DNA from: a virus
DNA length: 49,546 nt
Reading direction: 5' to 3' (one strand)
IMG/VR virus record: IMGVR_UViG_3300020468_000011
Coordinates: 1-49,546 of that record
Both the position numbers and the translations under genes were made by a program. Each line of letters begins with the position of its first letter. The first letter of the stretch is position 1. Below are positions 38,301-41,948 of this stretch, piece after piece. The notes below the pieces were generated by a model. That model was not told the origin of the DNA. It worked only from the letters and a program-made list of their open reading frames with translations, and did no database searches.

Positions 38301-39382
38301 CCTTGACCACCAGAAATTAACTGAATATCTTTAATACCACCAACTAAACTGTGTGCTGTTGCATATTCTCCAACAGTTGCAGTTTGAATGTTTACTCTAG
38401 GAGCAAAATCTAATCTATATCCGCTACCACCTGTCTTAACTAAGATTGTATCGATTTTATTGTCTACAACATTACATACTGCATCTGCACCACTACCAAA
38501 AGACGCAGGTACAAATTCAATCGCTCTAACATGAAGAGTATCAGCACTACCTAGAGCAAACTTAGTAACAAGAGTATCTTGATAGACATTAAACTGCTCA
38601 AAAGGTCTCTGTAGTTGTCCTGTGCGGTTGACAATTAGAGAAACATCAGAAATTGGAGTATATGGTTGACCATTTACTCTTAGAGGGTAATATTTTGTGC
38701 CTTGCCATTCTGTATATGAAACAGCATCCATTGTGACAATGGTTTTATCTGCAAAGCCTATGAGATAGGTAATCTTAGTAAAACCTTGGTCATCGCCACC
38801 AGTAGGTGCTCTAGGGGGCACTGTGAAAATGATATTAGTGCCATTAACAGTGTAGTCAACTGTGGGTCTAAGAGTTACATTATAGACAGTAACAACTAGG
38901 TGATCTACAGATGCAGGACTAACTGGGTTACCCTGATACTTTAGTGGGAATGTAGTTTGGACGCCATCAAACTCGTAATATGGATTTTCTAGTGCTTGCT
39001 CTTTCTTTTTAAATTCATGTGGTGCAATACCAGGTGTCATGATAGCATCAGGACCTCTGGTTACCGATTCGTAATACAGGATCTCATTATCAATCTGTAT
39101 ACTACCGTTTCTTTCTTGATATCCGTCAATATCTTCTACAACAATCTCTGTGTCATCCAAACCAATCGCTTGAAGCACTGTAGTCTGAGATGTTAAGACA
39201 TTTGACTGGTAAGTGTCTAAGTCAAGATAATCAAGTACATTATTAAGAATATCGTAAGGTCTACCGACCTTCTCTTGGGATTTGTAGTATTCTTGAAGTA
39301 ATTGTACAAACGCTCTATCCTCTGACTTAATAAAGTCAGGGAGTTGTTGCTCAACTCTGTCAGAAACATTAACTCTAGACAT
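17306..39382 (-). CDS. 7: Giant gp7-like baseplate wedge protein, 7358 aa
   Basis: It lies between gp6 and gp8, the gp7 position, with ATG 6 bases after the gp6 stop. T4 gp7-like parts are residues 14-56 (FIKSEDRAFVQLLQEYYKSQ), ~700-730 (DFYLAKGTALGAKYLFKILF; T4 DFYSTKGIEASYKFLFKVLY) and ~3565-3582 (RWKKQVLDNNHPTGF; T4 RWKSDVIRFVHPVGF). T4 gp7 has 1032 aa. Inserted or added modules in order: GxGY beta repeats (~315-627, 1127-1345, 3130-3331); a YHYH-like domain lacking YHYH (~1430-1550); an EF-hand-like DTNQDGIIDANE (~1615); a propeller-like region (~1838-2225); two LamG-like domains (~2228-2435, 4945-5128); two carbohydrate-binding-like repeats (~2665-2795); helical 'GGN' modules (~3992-6355) with interspersed beta repeats; and a C-terminal Ig-like domain (~7245-7343). 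The frame is unbroken. Possibly several functions are fused: wedge initiation plus peripheral host-binding decoration. It is not a tape measure: position and composition differ. Confidence 0.8.
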   Translation of the reverse strand: MSRVNVSDRVEQQLPDFIKSEDRAFVQLLQEYYKSQEKVGRPYDILNNVLDYLDLDTYQSNVLTSQTTVLQAIGLDDTEIVVEDIDGYQERNGSIQIDNEILYYESVTRGPDAIMTPGIAPHEFKKKEQALENPYYEFDGVQTTFPLKYQGNPVSPASVDHLVVTVYNVTLRPTVDYTVNGTNIIFTVPPRAPTGGDDQGFTKITYLIGFADKTIVTMDAVSYTEWQGTKYYPLRVNGQPYTPISDVSLIVNRTGQLQRPFEQFNVYQDTLVTKFALGSADTLHVRAIEFVPASFGSGADAVCNVVDNKIDTILVKTGGSGYRLDFAPRVNIQTATVGEYATAHSLVGGIKDIQLISGGQGYTSYNPPIPLVTAPSNANGRLARVSLTVNDTTGMVDSVTITDSGSGYDFVPVITFNNPGGASISDATIDSEGRLNVDTITVTAAGLNYANPPTIYIDAAPDGGINAIAECSLTAEGGLNAVTIINRGRGYTTAPRCRVVDPVGAQVLDVTVSSGAVTDIELLTGGRGYTDAPSVYIVDDRKDAYGTAIGGTGATAAATIFNGELTDINITNFGTGYSEANPPKIYIAEPQAAKASVNVGYDEVTGFVIEERGINYVPSAFNGIVRGVSNVIDYDEYGNQIFAKESQITTSTHPIGSIVRNLDSLFIYQLFEKFRKQYLPTIQLDPSKVNPVNVIKNIRDFYLAKGTALGAKYLFKILFGEEIEVSYPKEQIISPSAATWTVDTILRTQVVSGDPVNLIDSEVIQYADDVDQNVRYASALVENAISIIKGEDTIYELVISEETLTGTFKIPYRTRLVEPLTTTGQIVTIDSTIGWPERNGTFFIGDNEEVQYKEKSLNQFIECTRSKNNIVEDWDPGTVITSNIFIYANRGTTTEVKMRVLGIAEAGSTVLDDTGSYYLPGDKLKVASLGSDSVGEERLESWFYNVKKLISVSAIDPGALSQVATVTTAEPHGLLVEDTVTVYGANPVIFNGTFQVSSRIDEFNFSYRVATATDIIPVGNILLSVDLNRGKSTETPINNVVTEFTTNIQNSFFNADYVYVAASGLPNYKIGPFIGSALIPGNQRKLVRIPRVVNTVSERQAIAANSAIGSWVNGVSIWCYKSRESVLFGPLTGIVVSNAGVNYDAGSPPEVLIEGGGGSGATATVTVNGSVDSFEVTAQGSGYTSSPLISIVGGGGSGASASAVVTNGAITRILVSNPGSGFTSQPSITITGGGGSDAAATANIRGPISGVTLTGGGSGYTSLPTVSVTSGEGALAQPIVLNGRIVSIAIINSGRRYTTAPRVVINGDGFGAVAKATIATTGEDKGKVIGITISNRGINYIQGTTTVRLDSVGELATFTAQVFEWNKNFEYDLASKYDIARGYVFTGLNNQYGGEYAHLSDPKELRYVVGDNVFLDQELGRFQEIETNFQHSPILGWAYDGNPIYGPYGYANPTDQNSGVRRLRTSYQLKPEIVLVVGVNDNPSRTDGPLLSDYPAGSFVPDYEYVFQAGDLDQYNGRFCKTPQYPDGTYAYFVTIDASSDGLPLFPYIMGPAFNSLPDEWNLSQGAVQENIPADVVRYRVPYENVDIDVERLPNQEADVLTTEIEGYPIIFEVQDTNQDGIIDANEQQEILELQEEPTLQIYDYFPQVSLESKVDIDVETVTQFETAKIDGFVVENPGVSYQVNDTVFFDNTDTGGFGASAIIDSIKGVAISAYTKEIIGDRPYGVITTSLNHDLIVGDEIIVDSTPITANTNKEFKVKVVDGIESITVDTQGIGYNSNLPPTYELVEGGSGIDADFTINLDAAGVAGSFTIINSGNGYSVDTPPQIRVSHPQSITKTRYWLSEYLNDSGNVTVHDSIATANRDYYICGSLKEDLDSDQVGFIAKFNDLGEVQWVRTLLPNNTGVKTLEFTCLYVDDSQENDLVYVGGQTYDPNNPNYNPDVWFGKYESERDAQNNPTGTLKWQKSIAGISGGQRKDYITDIYLDENNNIYIVGYTDTQAIDANDIWVIQSNNDGDLKEKRKISSANGDEDITQIRWIANSQFFFTGVNQTTDNLIYGTFSYDGSNINVDYVKQIPALGGYVRNPRFTIDEYNDVFFLYDVYNNANGKFEKMQLGKIPLADANATDATTSAAKPWLWRKTLTPQGNYVSIKNTGLHVDVFGDVVVTAAIDYDEDRKVTIVSSLKYDGTIQAESLIETTDSVGQVGKSSIVDNSGDIVIFGERLIPNQLAVYRFDDTADLDYDTTKQTISTLTIQTPANAVVDNSYYKYGTGSLKFDAANRATASGLAWEGQNWTTAAWFSMNTTAYAAGNTPHFFDTVEVNGTSGVSVYLMGIASDANFGKMILEVNGSVVASSTETTYWGNFAAAAWHHIAVVKENTGSGVWEINVYYDGNLAITYQTLIDVNMASVGLGGTEPSVSTKAFIGHIDDWIISKLDEFESTFTAPTTKYPLSHEISDIVAVKIDKAHTSGRGTYTLTTPTNYTNLTVSEWTTGTWSDGGLPAIDQWDVGAGGLQLLDFTDSPSVYTPVQTYTWTNNREQFASKSSTIPVKNGQKMFVTANVVPKFYLKDATYSKIDNIYELTLNQNVLLTKGAILQQYNSLGVVQAYGTIVETPVGTTNDPGLGNKYKVGKIFGTINTTDLLRSTDATDINVMSDQKFVGIEAEDLWVTGTAYATAARVYYAKKIYEAQSGGTSGVTPPTHTTGAVSDGAVTWVFIRNAGEFDIDIQTEPYPKPQYRGMDMQRWDTAILYPVGYQVYWQRNIYEVTIAGPSGITPPTHTSGTASDGGVTWEWKSTELALSDYARFQAYADGAYSVKILKVQPASSYIPGDVISINSANIVVDDDGADAYKIVKVTGFPSVKEVELTTTLKKDIKKVSEVRSNLVYATSVTPHNFRDDDIIFTEGFTTTEYNGSFFIREVFGSREYVFGLRATAAGDPLFLQGSISNVNIYAKHPSLTFIRDHQYVFDVGDASNLNYYLSFAQDNQYKLEYSFNNITRVGTPGIQAEGLRPYVKFSAIGNVTNISYYFDPSRIGAMSPVGDNSFVDVIKTPYDGTFRISQIVNNTEFKFPLLLEPETSSAEVQDDEFGNPFTYYSTTSVKAIGPINTIKLVSPGGFYQRLPIISDIASFRQIERITITSGGTEYATGVYYNVPINGDGEGGLATITVTLDEEIGSGTITDVTVTDPGKGYTTASIDVDSISGILGNQLAGSGAALAVVIPAEGSGASVFLTGRNIGKIKRLKNNEFGFGYSHDYTLRPEITFPVNLQLFNTSILTEITITNPGSGYTSAPAVVITGGGGSGAEAEAVIKNNRLNEILIKNPGQGYSSEPVVTLKSEFNYVVNLDLNYLQFNFPHGITTGAAIQLRADTVGTTTGILPKPSSAGLTSLIDGQIYYAIADQLESDQLRFGLTLQAAQSGDFITFLTQGEGRQTLLTEVFGGTADAVVATSRFLAGEKIFQGNSPEQASAVGYVSTNTGWQIGPKILKIVDYTGNFVEGEKISGEVSKASGIIDNLSIARGVLNIDSITTTPGRFIDDVGKPSEIVQKIQDSFFYQSFSYVITSEIPITRWKKQVLDNNHPTGFKMFGQLQLTGGKDVSGRKVGTEFIKEVNINEYTNVNQITSFGAAEPIYTDYNNTEVLFRSRRLTSSEEILTSIVKKIDNISDQFDGILKSFPITVEGDGVIVKGNQLMITLNGVIQSPGSAYQIVGNQIVFAEPPKAASQVRYRSVRFATIPVYRITLTNPQGIFPEMGQQVNGETSDAYATVVDSGTFHIDVINITDGPFIVSEIVKRTNLFTAIVASVDLINTENLFDFQETITNFDGDIAIIEETNLDATGGATDTLLLSKTSGTARFETGIFDIKLNEYIYSSSSKIVAQITFISPYLDPNTGQPVDTLIINKGSTFFGLIYERLVAIQNPNVILDDISQSSITPVQLYDSAVRINEDFLDFEEVRSTEIEYDNLSSGTFAKGDNLRNKAIFYANLVGNAGNRKNDGARSIGRNKQEIIDRAERWVAVEHPDFYYPGDVQTNTTSRFRDAHRMIWKNIEAIKLQSYDLQKTQFTGTSAGDKAGYLDDARLWLECIALDIHSGGNEYSLKWINEYFSDSSTLSYTRAQSELIYIIEQAKILVMSAITNQLTGVFSATNSTDEATYYADLSITADPSPGSAYATPGSNTDNATTTNCSDVQSAISTIWTWQNEALTAGNLNNIPTEISPTTSIGQEKCRRDLGLFIDALSDDLGAGGEFQCQNFAEQYFDTTGNFILNGFYGEVAESQTAILKARDTMMYAINNLLFVKDIGNEGYNLNDPLTYGGSAPAHTYDNNYSAGNAQSLSNCADVQQNITFLTDIVIHSVTAENTHNLTGAISYTSEGTGGPKITGVFADPVPQTSLKIDGANLLLNNKEFIAYEALHIYKTANPSFTQYQTESDCTDDIKDVIEAIAYDLKYGGNSRVYDAATYAIAYDDSTTTAAQINGIFAEAQTIAGNVIQNGTDTFTVANVNNGNRTFDVTVPTVTLNAGDALTYVGNGKMVVAPPQFTPSGATYNPVTGDLVLTIGSHSITAGRFVTIAANSLTFNCTMDSGSSNKTYPRESDPYYNKPLEVTSVVANTSITVNVGASPEITFTPTAVTYSPSSGVMVMTIGEHRLEAGTSIKFAQESIVFRCSQDNYLTDHAYPRTTDPFYNTAVTITAATATTITVNVGVATASGQYEHVFQSASFGAVITGGNYTHTFVSATSNAVTLDNTADIANAVYDVGTGTLSITLAENYTPTLSNGNTVRLHYLHFVSKTFGDYYYPRFAATGTHNKNQWFDTDLTPVNTDTNACATVVSAFNTLMSVYTTAYTNNNMAHATRTAPTERTITDGGYTAGETLRVTKYAYKDPSRGLFLPGENLKGVTTNASAPIKGSNSGLKWIYGGNATGTFSLNEYVTNSTLVNSSCTVDDITILSALSNSTKSVRIPNTGQIVQTERNDFKFGTGDFTIEMRLRADAISGNQIIFDMRRPQASSTGLNLVLNASGNVILNNGGSALITSTNTLIAARWHHIAIVRKTAVTSMYIDGVQQTNYNDTNTYPFARFALGKDVSNAQQFIGNLDNLMVRKGTADYDAATITPPSDPDFTRTGIVFGLNGEAPFIVSTTETYATLTGLTNSSSTLKSIDYLNKRITIEEVDLGREIYRDAADIIDINRDWIAEEAVGIMQAYFPDFVIPGDIYGAASSMSGTNVCIRDTRDYILPAIVKDLREGGNYNVIVTARFYRTRGGEIEYIGQELLQTLYAWREVVKLCKEVINTSSTDLTGTYTTKLRVPHALTGVTGVETQLDVLGDYIADVLAPTGARFRDAGSLIWKNRDYIAEEAVGYINALYTKTINSIPVQFLTIPNNTKCIRDLKDHVLPAVIGDIIMGGNAETQKVIDSYLNSDSEILYITDELQPMIDAIHYTEMLALKAVNNLLLSPGETSAALGANATYQDEYFSPVHTNRTAFRDATITYDPKQFDQSRTGSNKYLDAANLIDENARVIAKEAVSTMNDLSKYGSFIVPTGNPVDCEDDVVDILAGVAHDIRHGGNSEIYRIGKLYVRSDGGIKHIEGETEASKSVFKIARDMAILTIRNGFGRDTLPGHNEVTFQESSYERNGASNNRIHAARAIERNIRFIAEEAVLRGLDQYTSLSINGGSSALWDQEFTPTDVAYNSGNGLMVITIGDHDIQRGDTVRFTPLGITLRCDQDNYATDHPYPRTTDPYYEKPCLVLDHTLTTITVNVGASPVGQQYNHQFQSALPGSVKLGSKMGGQQMTPTNITYNSATGVMVMTIPNHVFNIGNRMMIAPNSLVFTCTQDNNASNHSYPRTTDPYYNKTVGVTAVSTGAVNITNATYQETTGILQITSAGHGLVTGNRVKIATDGITFTCTQDGNSTNHSYPRATDPAADKWLLVTKVDDDNIKVNVYPSQVGQQYPHTFVSASTGALIKQGGTVTVNIGASPAGQQYTHTFVSAAHNSITAAGSIDCVHDVADILRWHTFNLEYGGDNMVALGAGYYVENGVIQHISGVVTEVTWITNTARDIAKQIYQGTTPNRHIENGAEYTPITDIQDKWVNDTGYLAAISDSDVDNEVNRLISIVTDTITDPDGNDTSGANGTSAYPNSVSNSTFTPNLPNIWPCKYGGDIPLRDVSITYDNTAGNDPNANTTGGPATWNQTCPDQRSAINTLMAILEGGIDAAVAGNGLTYYGSTVTETAPTSPTVNEYNMGKCYDVRLGIESKYKVMYETLSGGSTSNKMAAKMILFNRPAIRQRAFDQTLTFYPTYTGTIEFGDQIIDSVIYDLVTGGNGQAFDSISNWFDGDGNMIVYTDVVRTHLIYHMTRIREYIKSIIYNPGEAGWIPYITSPGLYIPPLRTEWNQESTEFNMDSSVNVFEFALEQSKFSTEAKTTWIANTDVHNRHNAYNEGFDWNTDPALVSLTPTVRAGYDRKEFRIRIYRANFFRRGDVVQYIPASGSTIGGADQAMYYILNAEATFFEIGAVATHDGRFRALRFDDTVSTSHIFQVLVRSGISRATTLYGDPNVETPYSGGFVDADVLYGTQSDVFAEIGSQSFNQASIRETFKYVILGNPSDPGVSKFTNGENVFKSGDATAVGKIIQQNYNTGNTQIILRVVDKTGPNWAVGDTLVGLDSSTTADITGLADRLLLNVNLGSYAVGDKIFKKADNTEADIVFYDNKSGAIIGNDGGRVVMDVETIQSGWATNDIIYGSLTDYILDVKGIYQPGGVAEVNDIIHGTEVVELDLGSTFIEAGLAATFEVGDEVNMLIGTVIRNPGLTGYVTKYQPADSSVTPPLAHKIWIGNVQPVGTGAPVSDFTNSGIFIGKYDISTNFPVIYANITAVSNPQYTSYAKISKIEQSGITARIWVEQAVGDFYDNMTIKGDDGWGAAVSDARTLVGRVDRYFRGFDGVQQNFSLSVENGQAYFPDPAGHMLIFVNGILQPPGAVNAYTAFSDKIQFTEPPEIGSEFIGYYVGKLRQLDDIGFEFDSLRSSFNLKLDGIFYSLTLTEGVSSATILPENNILVSLNGIIQEPGVSYEIVGSRIIFAEVPRAGATFVGFSYIGSDADVISATVVPPIEAGDELDIEGEEFPREVALIESSNSLITFEYTGSVKGRNAEALANITSGQVIAATITNPGDGYTSKPNVEVISSTGFDARLVPMMGIQRIDVRTAGVGYALAVVAAETTVEDNFVTPTGAPVNNGFDVYAGEGIDQQGNPIVVEDGLIRININPVNVTVNQGQTATFTVVADFVRASDSALNTTTLNYQWQKKDYGTTTWTNIIGGNQLAYPTGSTTQQDDGDEFRVAITAAGATPVYSYSAILSVQIGSTVISNFTPDQIFDDA
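21440..22390 (-). repeat. Beta repeats c-e (about 85-105 aa) inserted in a helical module
   Basis: Three consecutive units share 'TPT.v.YN..tGvMVmTI..H....G..v.i...si.f.C.QDN....H.YPRtTDPyYnk....V......ITVNVG.SP.GQQY.H.F.SA'. They sit between the first helix of helical module 7 (FIAEEAVLRGLDQYTSL) and its Cys-Asp/GGD continuation (DCVHDVADILRWHTFNLEYG). At DNA level the block 'ggatcagttgtcct.ggata' recurs around 21885 and 22203. Confidence 0.75.
25240..25800 (-). repeat. Beta repeats a-b (about 85-100 aa), second cluster
   Basis: Two further copies of the QDN/YPR unit (TPTAVTYSPSSGVMVMTIGE, RCSQDNYLTDHAYPRTTDPF and FTPSGATYNPVTGDLVLTIG, CTMDSGSSNKTYPRESDPYY) lie about 3 kb upstream of copies c-e. 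The DNA block 'ggatcagttgtcctaggata' at ~25360 is shared with the copy at ~21885, which indicates recent duplication or homogenisation. Confidence 0.75.
28635..28745 (-). other. gp7 core segment 2 within the giant gene
   Basis: Residues ~3547-3583 read YQSFSYVITSEIPITRWKKQ followed by VLDNNHPTGFKMFGQLQL. T4 gp7 has SYYVMKIKSNLPSSRWKSDV and IRFVHPVGFGFIAITLL about 90 residues after segment 1. Here the two are about 2840 residues apart, so the fold is interrupted by a very large insertion. Confidence 0.7.
29390..29990 (-). repeat. GxGY beta-repeat cluster 3, including a gp8-like module (giant protein)
   Basis: Residues ~3130-3225 (TEYATGVYYNVPINGDGEGG, then DPGKGYTTASIDVD and GSGAALAVVIPAEG) match the gp8 insert (GTYENVPIKGDGVGG, GGSGYTFGTVVIDE, GSGASVEVIIPP) almost segment by segment. 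Two further units (NPGSGYTSAPAVVITGGGGS, NPGQGYSSEPVVTL) follow at ~3275-3331. Confidence 0.75.
35350..36000 (-). repeat. GxGY beta-repeat cluster 2 (giant protein)
   Basis: Residues ~1127-1345 contain about five near-regular units with GGGGSGATATV, AQGSGYTSSPLISIVGGGGS and PGSGFTSQPSITITGGGGS. These are the most regular GxGY repeats in the window, with recognisable DNA-level repetition ('ccaccaccacc' and 'ggtgtatatcc'-type blocks). Confidence 0.75.
37200..37410 (-). other. gp7 core segment 1 within the giant gene
   Basis: Residues ~657-728 read FIYQLFEKFRKQYLP..., NPVNVIKNIRDFYLAKGTAL and GAKYLFKILFGEEIEV. This parallels the T4 gp7 segment with RFFESRSYDFYSTKGIEASY and KFLFKVLYNEEVEIE, recalled from memory. 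This helical motif (a wedge 'FYxxKGTxxxxxFLFK' segment) is the strongest single argument for a gp7 identity. Confidence 0.75.
37500..38440 (-). repeat. GxGY beta-repeat cluster 1 (giant protein)
   Basis: Residues ~315-627 contain about seven units of 35-45 residues with GxGY near the centre followed by 'P.v.I' (GGSGYRLDFAPRVNI, GGQGYTSYNPPIPLV, GRGYTTAPRCRVV, GGRGYTDAPSVYIV, GTGYSEANPPKIYI). The same repeat builds two later clusters in this protein, most of the 614-aa protein and the insert in gp8. Confidence 0.75.
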
Positions 39383-39388
39383 ATCTTA

Positions 39389-41494
39389 TTAGAAACAGTC
39401 CGTGATATCGGGATAAGTGAAAGTATCCGTGGGGTAGTCAAGTATATTTAGCTCTCCACCACCAAAGTTAAATCCACTGAAATTATTAGGATCGAAGATA
39501 GGGACTGATAAGTCGTTGATCGTATAATCGATTGGATTGACGTCTGGGTTGAAGATGATTGGGTCTGTGCCTGCAGGAGGCTCAAGCGATCCACCACTAG
39601 GGTAAACTACTACGGGAATTCTTAATGTGTTGTCGGGTGTCAATGCAACGTTGATAGGTCCTACACACACTTCGCCAGTGTTGTAATCGACTGTGCCGAC
39701 ATTATTGTTTAGGATGACTTCTGCCTCATCTCTAATAGTAACAAGCATCATGTTACCTTTACCATCGTCTCTTAAATTTACAGGGACAAGAGTTTGTGCG
39801 GTTGTAGAAGATAATGTTGCTGTATCTACTTGCACAACACCACTAGTTAAGTTGGCATTATTGAGAAGACTCTCAGTATATCCAGTTGCATAGAATGTGC
39901 CTGACTTAACTACAGAGAAGGTTGGTTTACATGTGCCATCAGACCCACCTGTGCCGTCCCCTGAGGTGCCATTACCGTCTGGAGTGCCCGAATAGTCGCC
40001 AGGTCTGAATAAAGGATTATTGAAGTCTAAACACTGGTTAAATACTTGACCAAACTGGAATGCATCAATATTTTGACCAAGGGTTATTTGAGATGTGCTA
40101 CCTGAGATAGCGGGATCTGAATTATCGATTACTCCAGAATACTTAGATCCTTCAAATCTATTGTTGAATCTATTTGCAGAATTTTGTGAGTTATAGTCAT
40201 CGATATTCTTCAACACTTTTGTCCTTAGGTCATTAGAACTAAGATTAGTGTCATTACCGTTATAGTAAACGTAAGACTTAGGAATAACATAGAGAGTTGT
40301 TGGGTCAATGATAATCGGGTCGATAGCACCGATTGAATAATCCTTCAACTGGTTTTTAATTCTTACTTTTGTTGTTTCGTTAAGCTTAGCTCCAGTCTTA
40401 GGTCTAACTGCAACGTAAACCTTACCATAAACAGGAGGATTTAACTTTTCACCACCATATGCAACCACTGATCGTGATTGTGGATATAGTTGTCTCACCA
40501 GATTCTCAAAATCTCTTTCTGTAACTGCTCTGTTTTGTGTTGTATACAATCTAGGAGCATTATACTTGATAGAAACAGGTGTTTCTCTATCTTCACCGTC
40601 TGCTGCCTGATTTTCAGTAACAACAGTGATTGAGCTGTTACCAACTATGCGTCCTTCACTGTCAGATGCTGTACCGATGAATGAAAAGTCTCTTGCACCG
40701 TTTGCTTCCTTACCAACAGTCCTTACATAGTCAATTTTTACAAATTCACCATCAACTAGTTGTCTTCCCAACACTCCATCACCAAAGATTACCTTATAAC
40801 GCAAATCGTCAACTTCCTCGAGGAAGTAAATACGAGAATTTGAGTCTAAGTCAACAGAGGTTGTTGATCTGTTGTAAATATCAATTTCAGAAGATTGCAC
40901 AGAAGGAGAAATGTAAACAATCATTCTTTCAGTATCTACATCTTCACTAGGAATGATATATTCTTGTCTTTTTGTATTATTAACAATAAACGAGTAAGTA
41001 AGTAGGTTGCCCTGATAAGTTGCAAGACATCTAAAGGTAGCAATACCAGTAGATTGGTCAACAGGTGCTTGTATCTGACTTAAGATTGTAAATATATAAT
41101 CATCAAAGTTATTTTCAGCACTAAATGAGTCACCCTTGTTAATTGTAACCTGCTCAGGGTAAGTTAAACCATTTGCACCGATTAAAGTCTGCACAGTTAC
41201 TGTCACATATGCTTTTGGAGACTTAACACTACGAGGAGTGTAGTTGAGTTGCTTAGCAACCTTAACAATATTGTCTCTGACAGTAGATGTTTCTAGAAAT
41301 GCCTCATTGAGAGACATGTTAGCATTGAATGCTGTATAGTATGTGTTATATGCAAGAGTGTCTAGCAAATAAGACGCAGCAGATCCTTCAAAGTCATAAT
41401 CAGTAAACTCTGATCGTGTCCTAAGGTATGATCTTATGGATTCCTTGATTTCAAAGAAATCTAAGGAGGTTAATTCTGATGGTACTGCAGGCAT
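39389..41494 (-). CDS. 6: Baseplate wedge protein gp6
   Basis: A 701-aa protein against 660 for T4 gp6. The N-terminus (SLDFFEIKESIRSYLRTRSE, then FEGSAASYLLDTLAYNTYY) and LNEAFLETSTVRDNIVKVAK with LNYTPRSVKSPKAY are typical of cyanophage gp6. The middle carries the Baseplate_J type segment YNAPRLYTTQNRAVTERDFE near residue 311 and the GKVYVAVRPKTGAKLN strand. In T4 gp6 dimers form the ring that holds the wedges together. The C-terminal 180 residues hold a Gly/Ser linker (GTPDGNGTSGDGTGGSDGTC) and a Pro/Asn-rich tail. The ATG overlaps the gp25 stop (TAATG), and the giant gp7-like gene begins 6 bases after its stop. Confidence 0.92.
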   Translation of the reverse strand: MPAVPSELTSLDFFEIKESIRSYLRTRSEFTDYDFEGSAASYLLDTLAYNTYYTAFNANMSLNEAFLETSTVRDNIVKVAKQLNYTPRSVKSPKAYVTVTVQTLIGANGLTYPEQVTINKGDSFSAENNFDDYIFTILSQIQAPVDQSTGIATFRCLATYQGNLLTYSFIVNNTKRQEYIIPSEDVDTERMIVYISPSVQSSEIDIYNRSTTSVDLDSNSRIYFLEEVDDLRYKVIFGDGVLGRQLVDGEFVKIDYVRTVGKEANGARDFSFIGTASDSEGRIVGNSSITVVTENQAADGEDRETPVSIKYNAPRLYTTQNRAVTERDFENLVRQLYPQSRSVVAYGGEKLNPPVYGKVYVAVRPKTGAKLNETTKVRIKNQLKDYSIGAIDPIIIDPTTLYVIPKSYVYYNGNDTNLSSNDLRTKVLKNIDDYNSQNSANRFNNRFEGSKYSGVIDNSDPAISGSTSQITLGQNIDAFQFGQVFNQCLDFNNPLFRPGDYSGTPDGNGTSGDGTGGSDGTCKPTFSVVKSGTFYATGYTESLLNNANLTSGVVQVDTATLSSTTAQTLVPVNLRDDGKGNMMLVTIRDEAEVILNNNVGTVDYNTGEVCVGPINVALTPDNTLRIPVVVYPSGGSLEPPAGTDPIIFNPDVNPIDYTINDLSVPIFDPNNFSGFNFGGGELNILDYPTDTFTYPDITDCF

Positions 41495-41904
41495 TACGTC
41501 CTCTCTAGTATGAAATCGATTTCTTTAACGATTCTTTCTCCAACAATCGTATACTCTACTCTTACTTCAAGTGAGTTTACATCGAAACCGTCTGTTACGT
41601 TAACAGATACGACTCTTATGCGTTTTTCGTATCTATCTAAAGTGCTGTTAATCTCGTCTTTGATCGCCTCACCTGTAAAAACATCATAAGGCTCAAATAG
41701 AAGTCCTGTCACTCGAGATCCGACATCATACTGAAAAGGTTTCTCACCTATATCGGTTTTGATCAAATTTAGCACTGCCTGTTTGATTGCATTCTCATTT
41801 TTGACAGCACCAAAGTCGCGGCTATTAGGATTTGCTTTGAAAGACATTGCAAAATCTCTAAAACCACGACTTATGTTTTTATCTGATCTAATTCTGTATG
41901 ACAC
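41494..41904 (-). CDS. 25: Baseplate wedge protein gp25
   Basis: A 136-aa protein of the GPW/gp25 family (T4 gp25 is 132 aa). Diagnostic parts are NENAIKQAVLNLIKTDIGEK with PFQYDVGSRVTGLLFEP, and the C-terminal VNSLEVRVEYTIVGERIVKE-like strand. In T4 it forms the wedge core with gp6 and gp53, and lines the sheath start. The start is GTG at 41904 (GTG TCA TAC AGA); no in-frame ATG lies upstream, and the next internal ATG, at residue 20, would cut into the fold. A short leader ORF precedes it. The stop overlaps the gp6 ATG by one base, so translation is coupled. Confidence 0.9.
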   Translation of the reverse strand: MSYRIRSDKNISRGFRDFAMSFKANPNSRDFGAVKNENAIKQAVLNLIKTDIGEKPFQYDVGSRVTGLLFEPYDVFTGEAIKDEINSTLDRYEKRIRVVSVNVTDGFDVNSLEVRVEYTIVGERIVKEIDFILERT

Positions 41905-41948
41905 TCTACATGAATATGAATTTTGCCATAATATAAGTTATACTTTAT

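Noticed and set aside
17306-39382. Reading the giant gene as a tape measure protein
   Set aside because: It is beta and glycine rich, lies between gp6 and gp8, and has gp7-like segments; it lacks the long coiled coil and TM pattern of tape measures.
39445-39451. CTAAATA motif inside the gp6 end as a promoter for the giant gene
   Set aside because: It lies fully within coding sequence, 63 bases from the start, and codes for Leu-Asn; chance is likely in AT-rich DNA.
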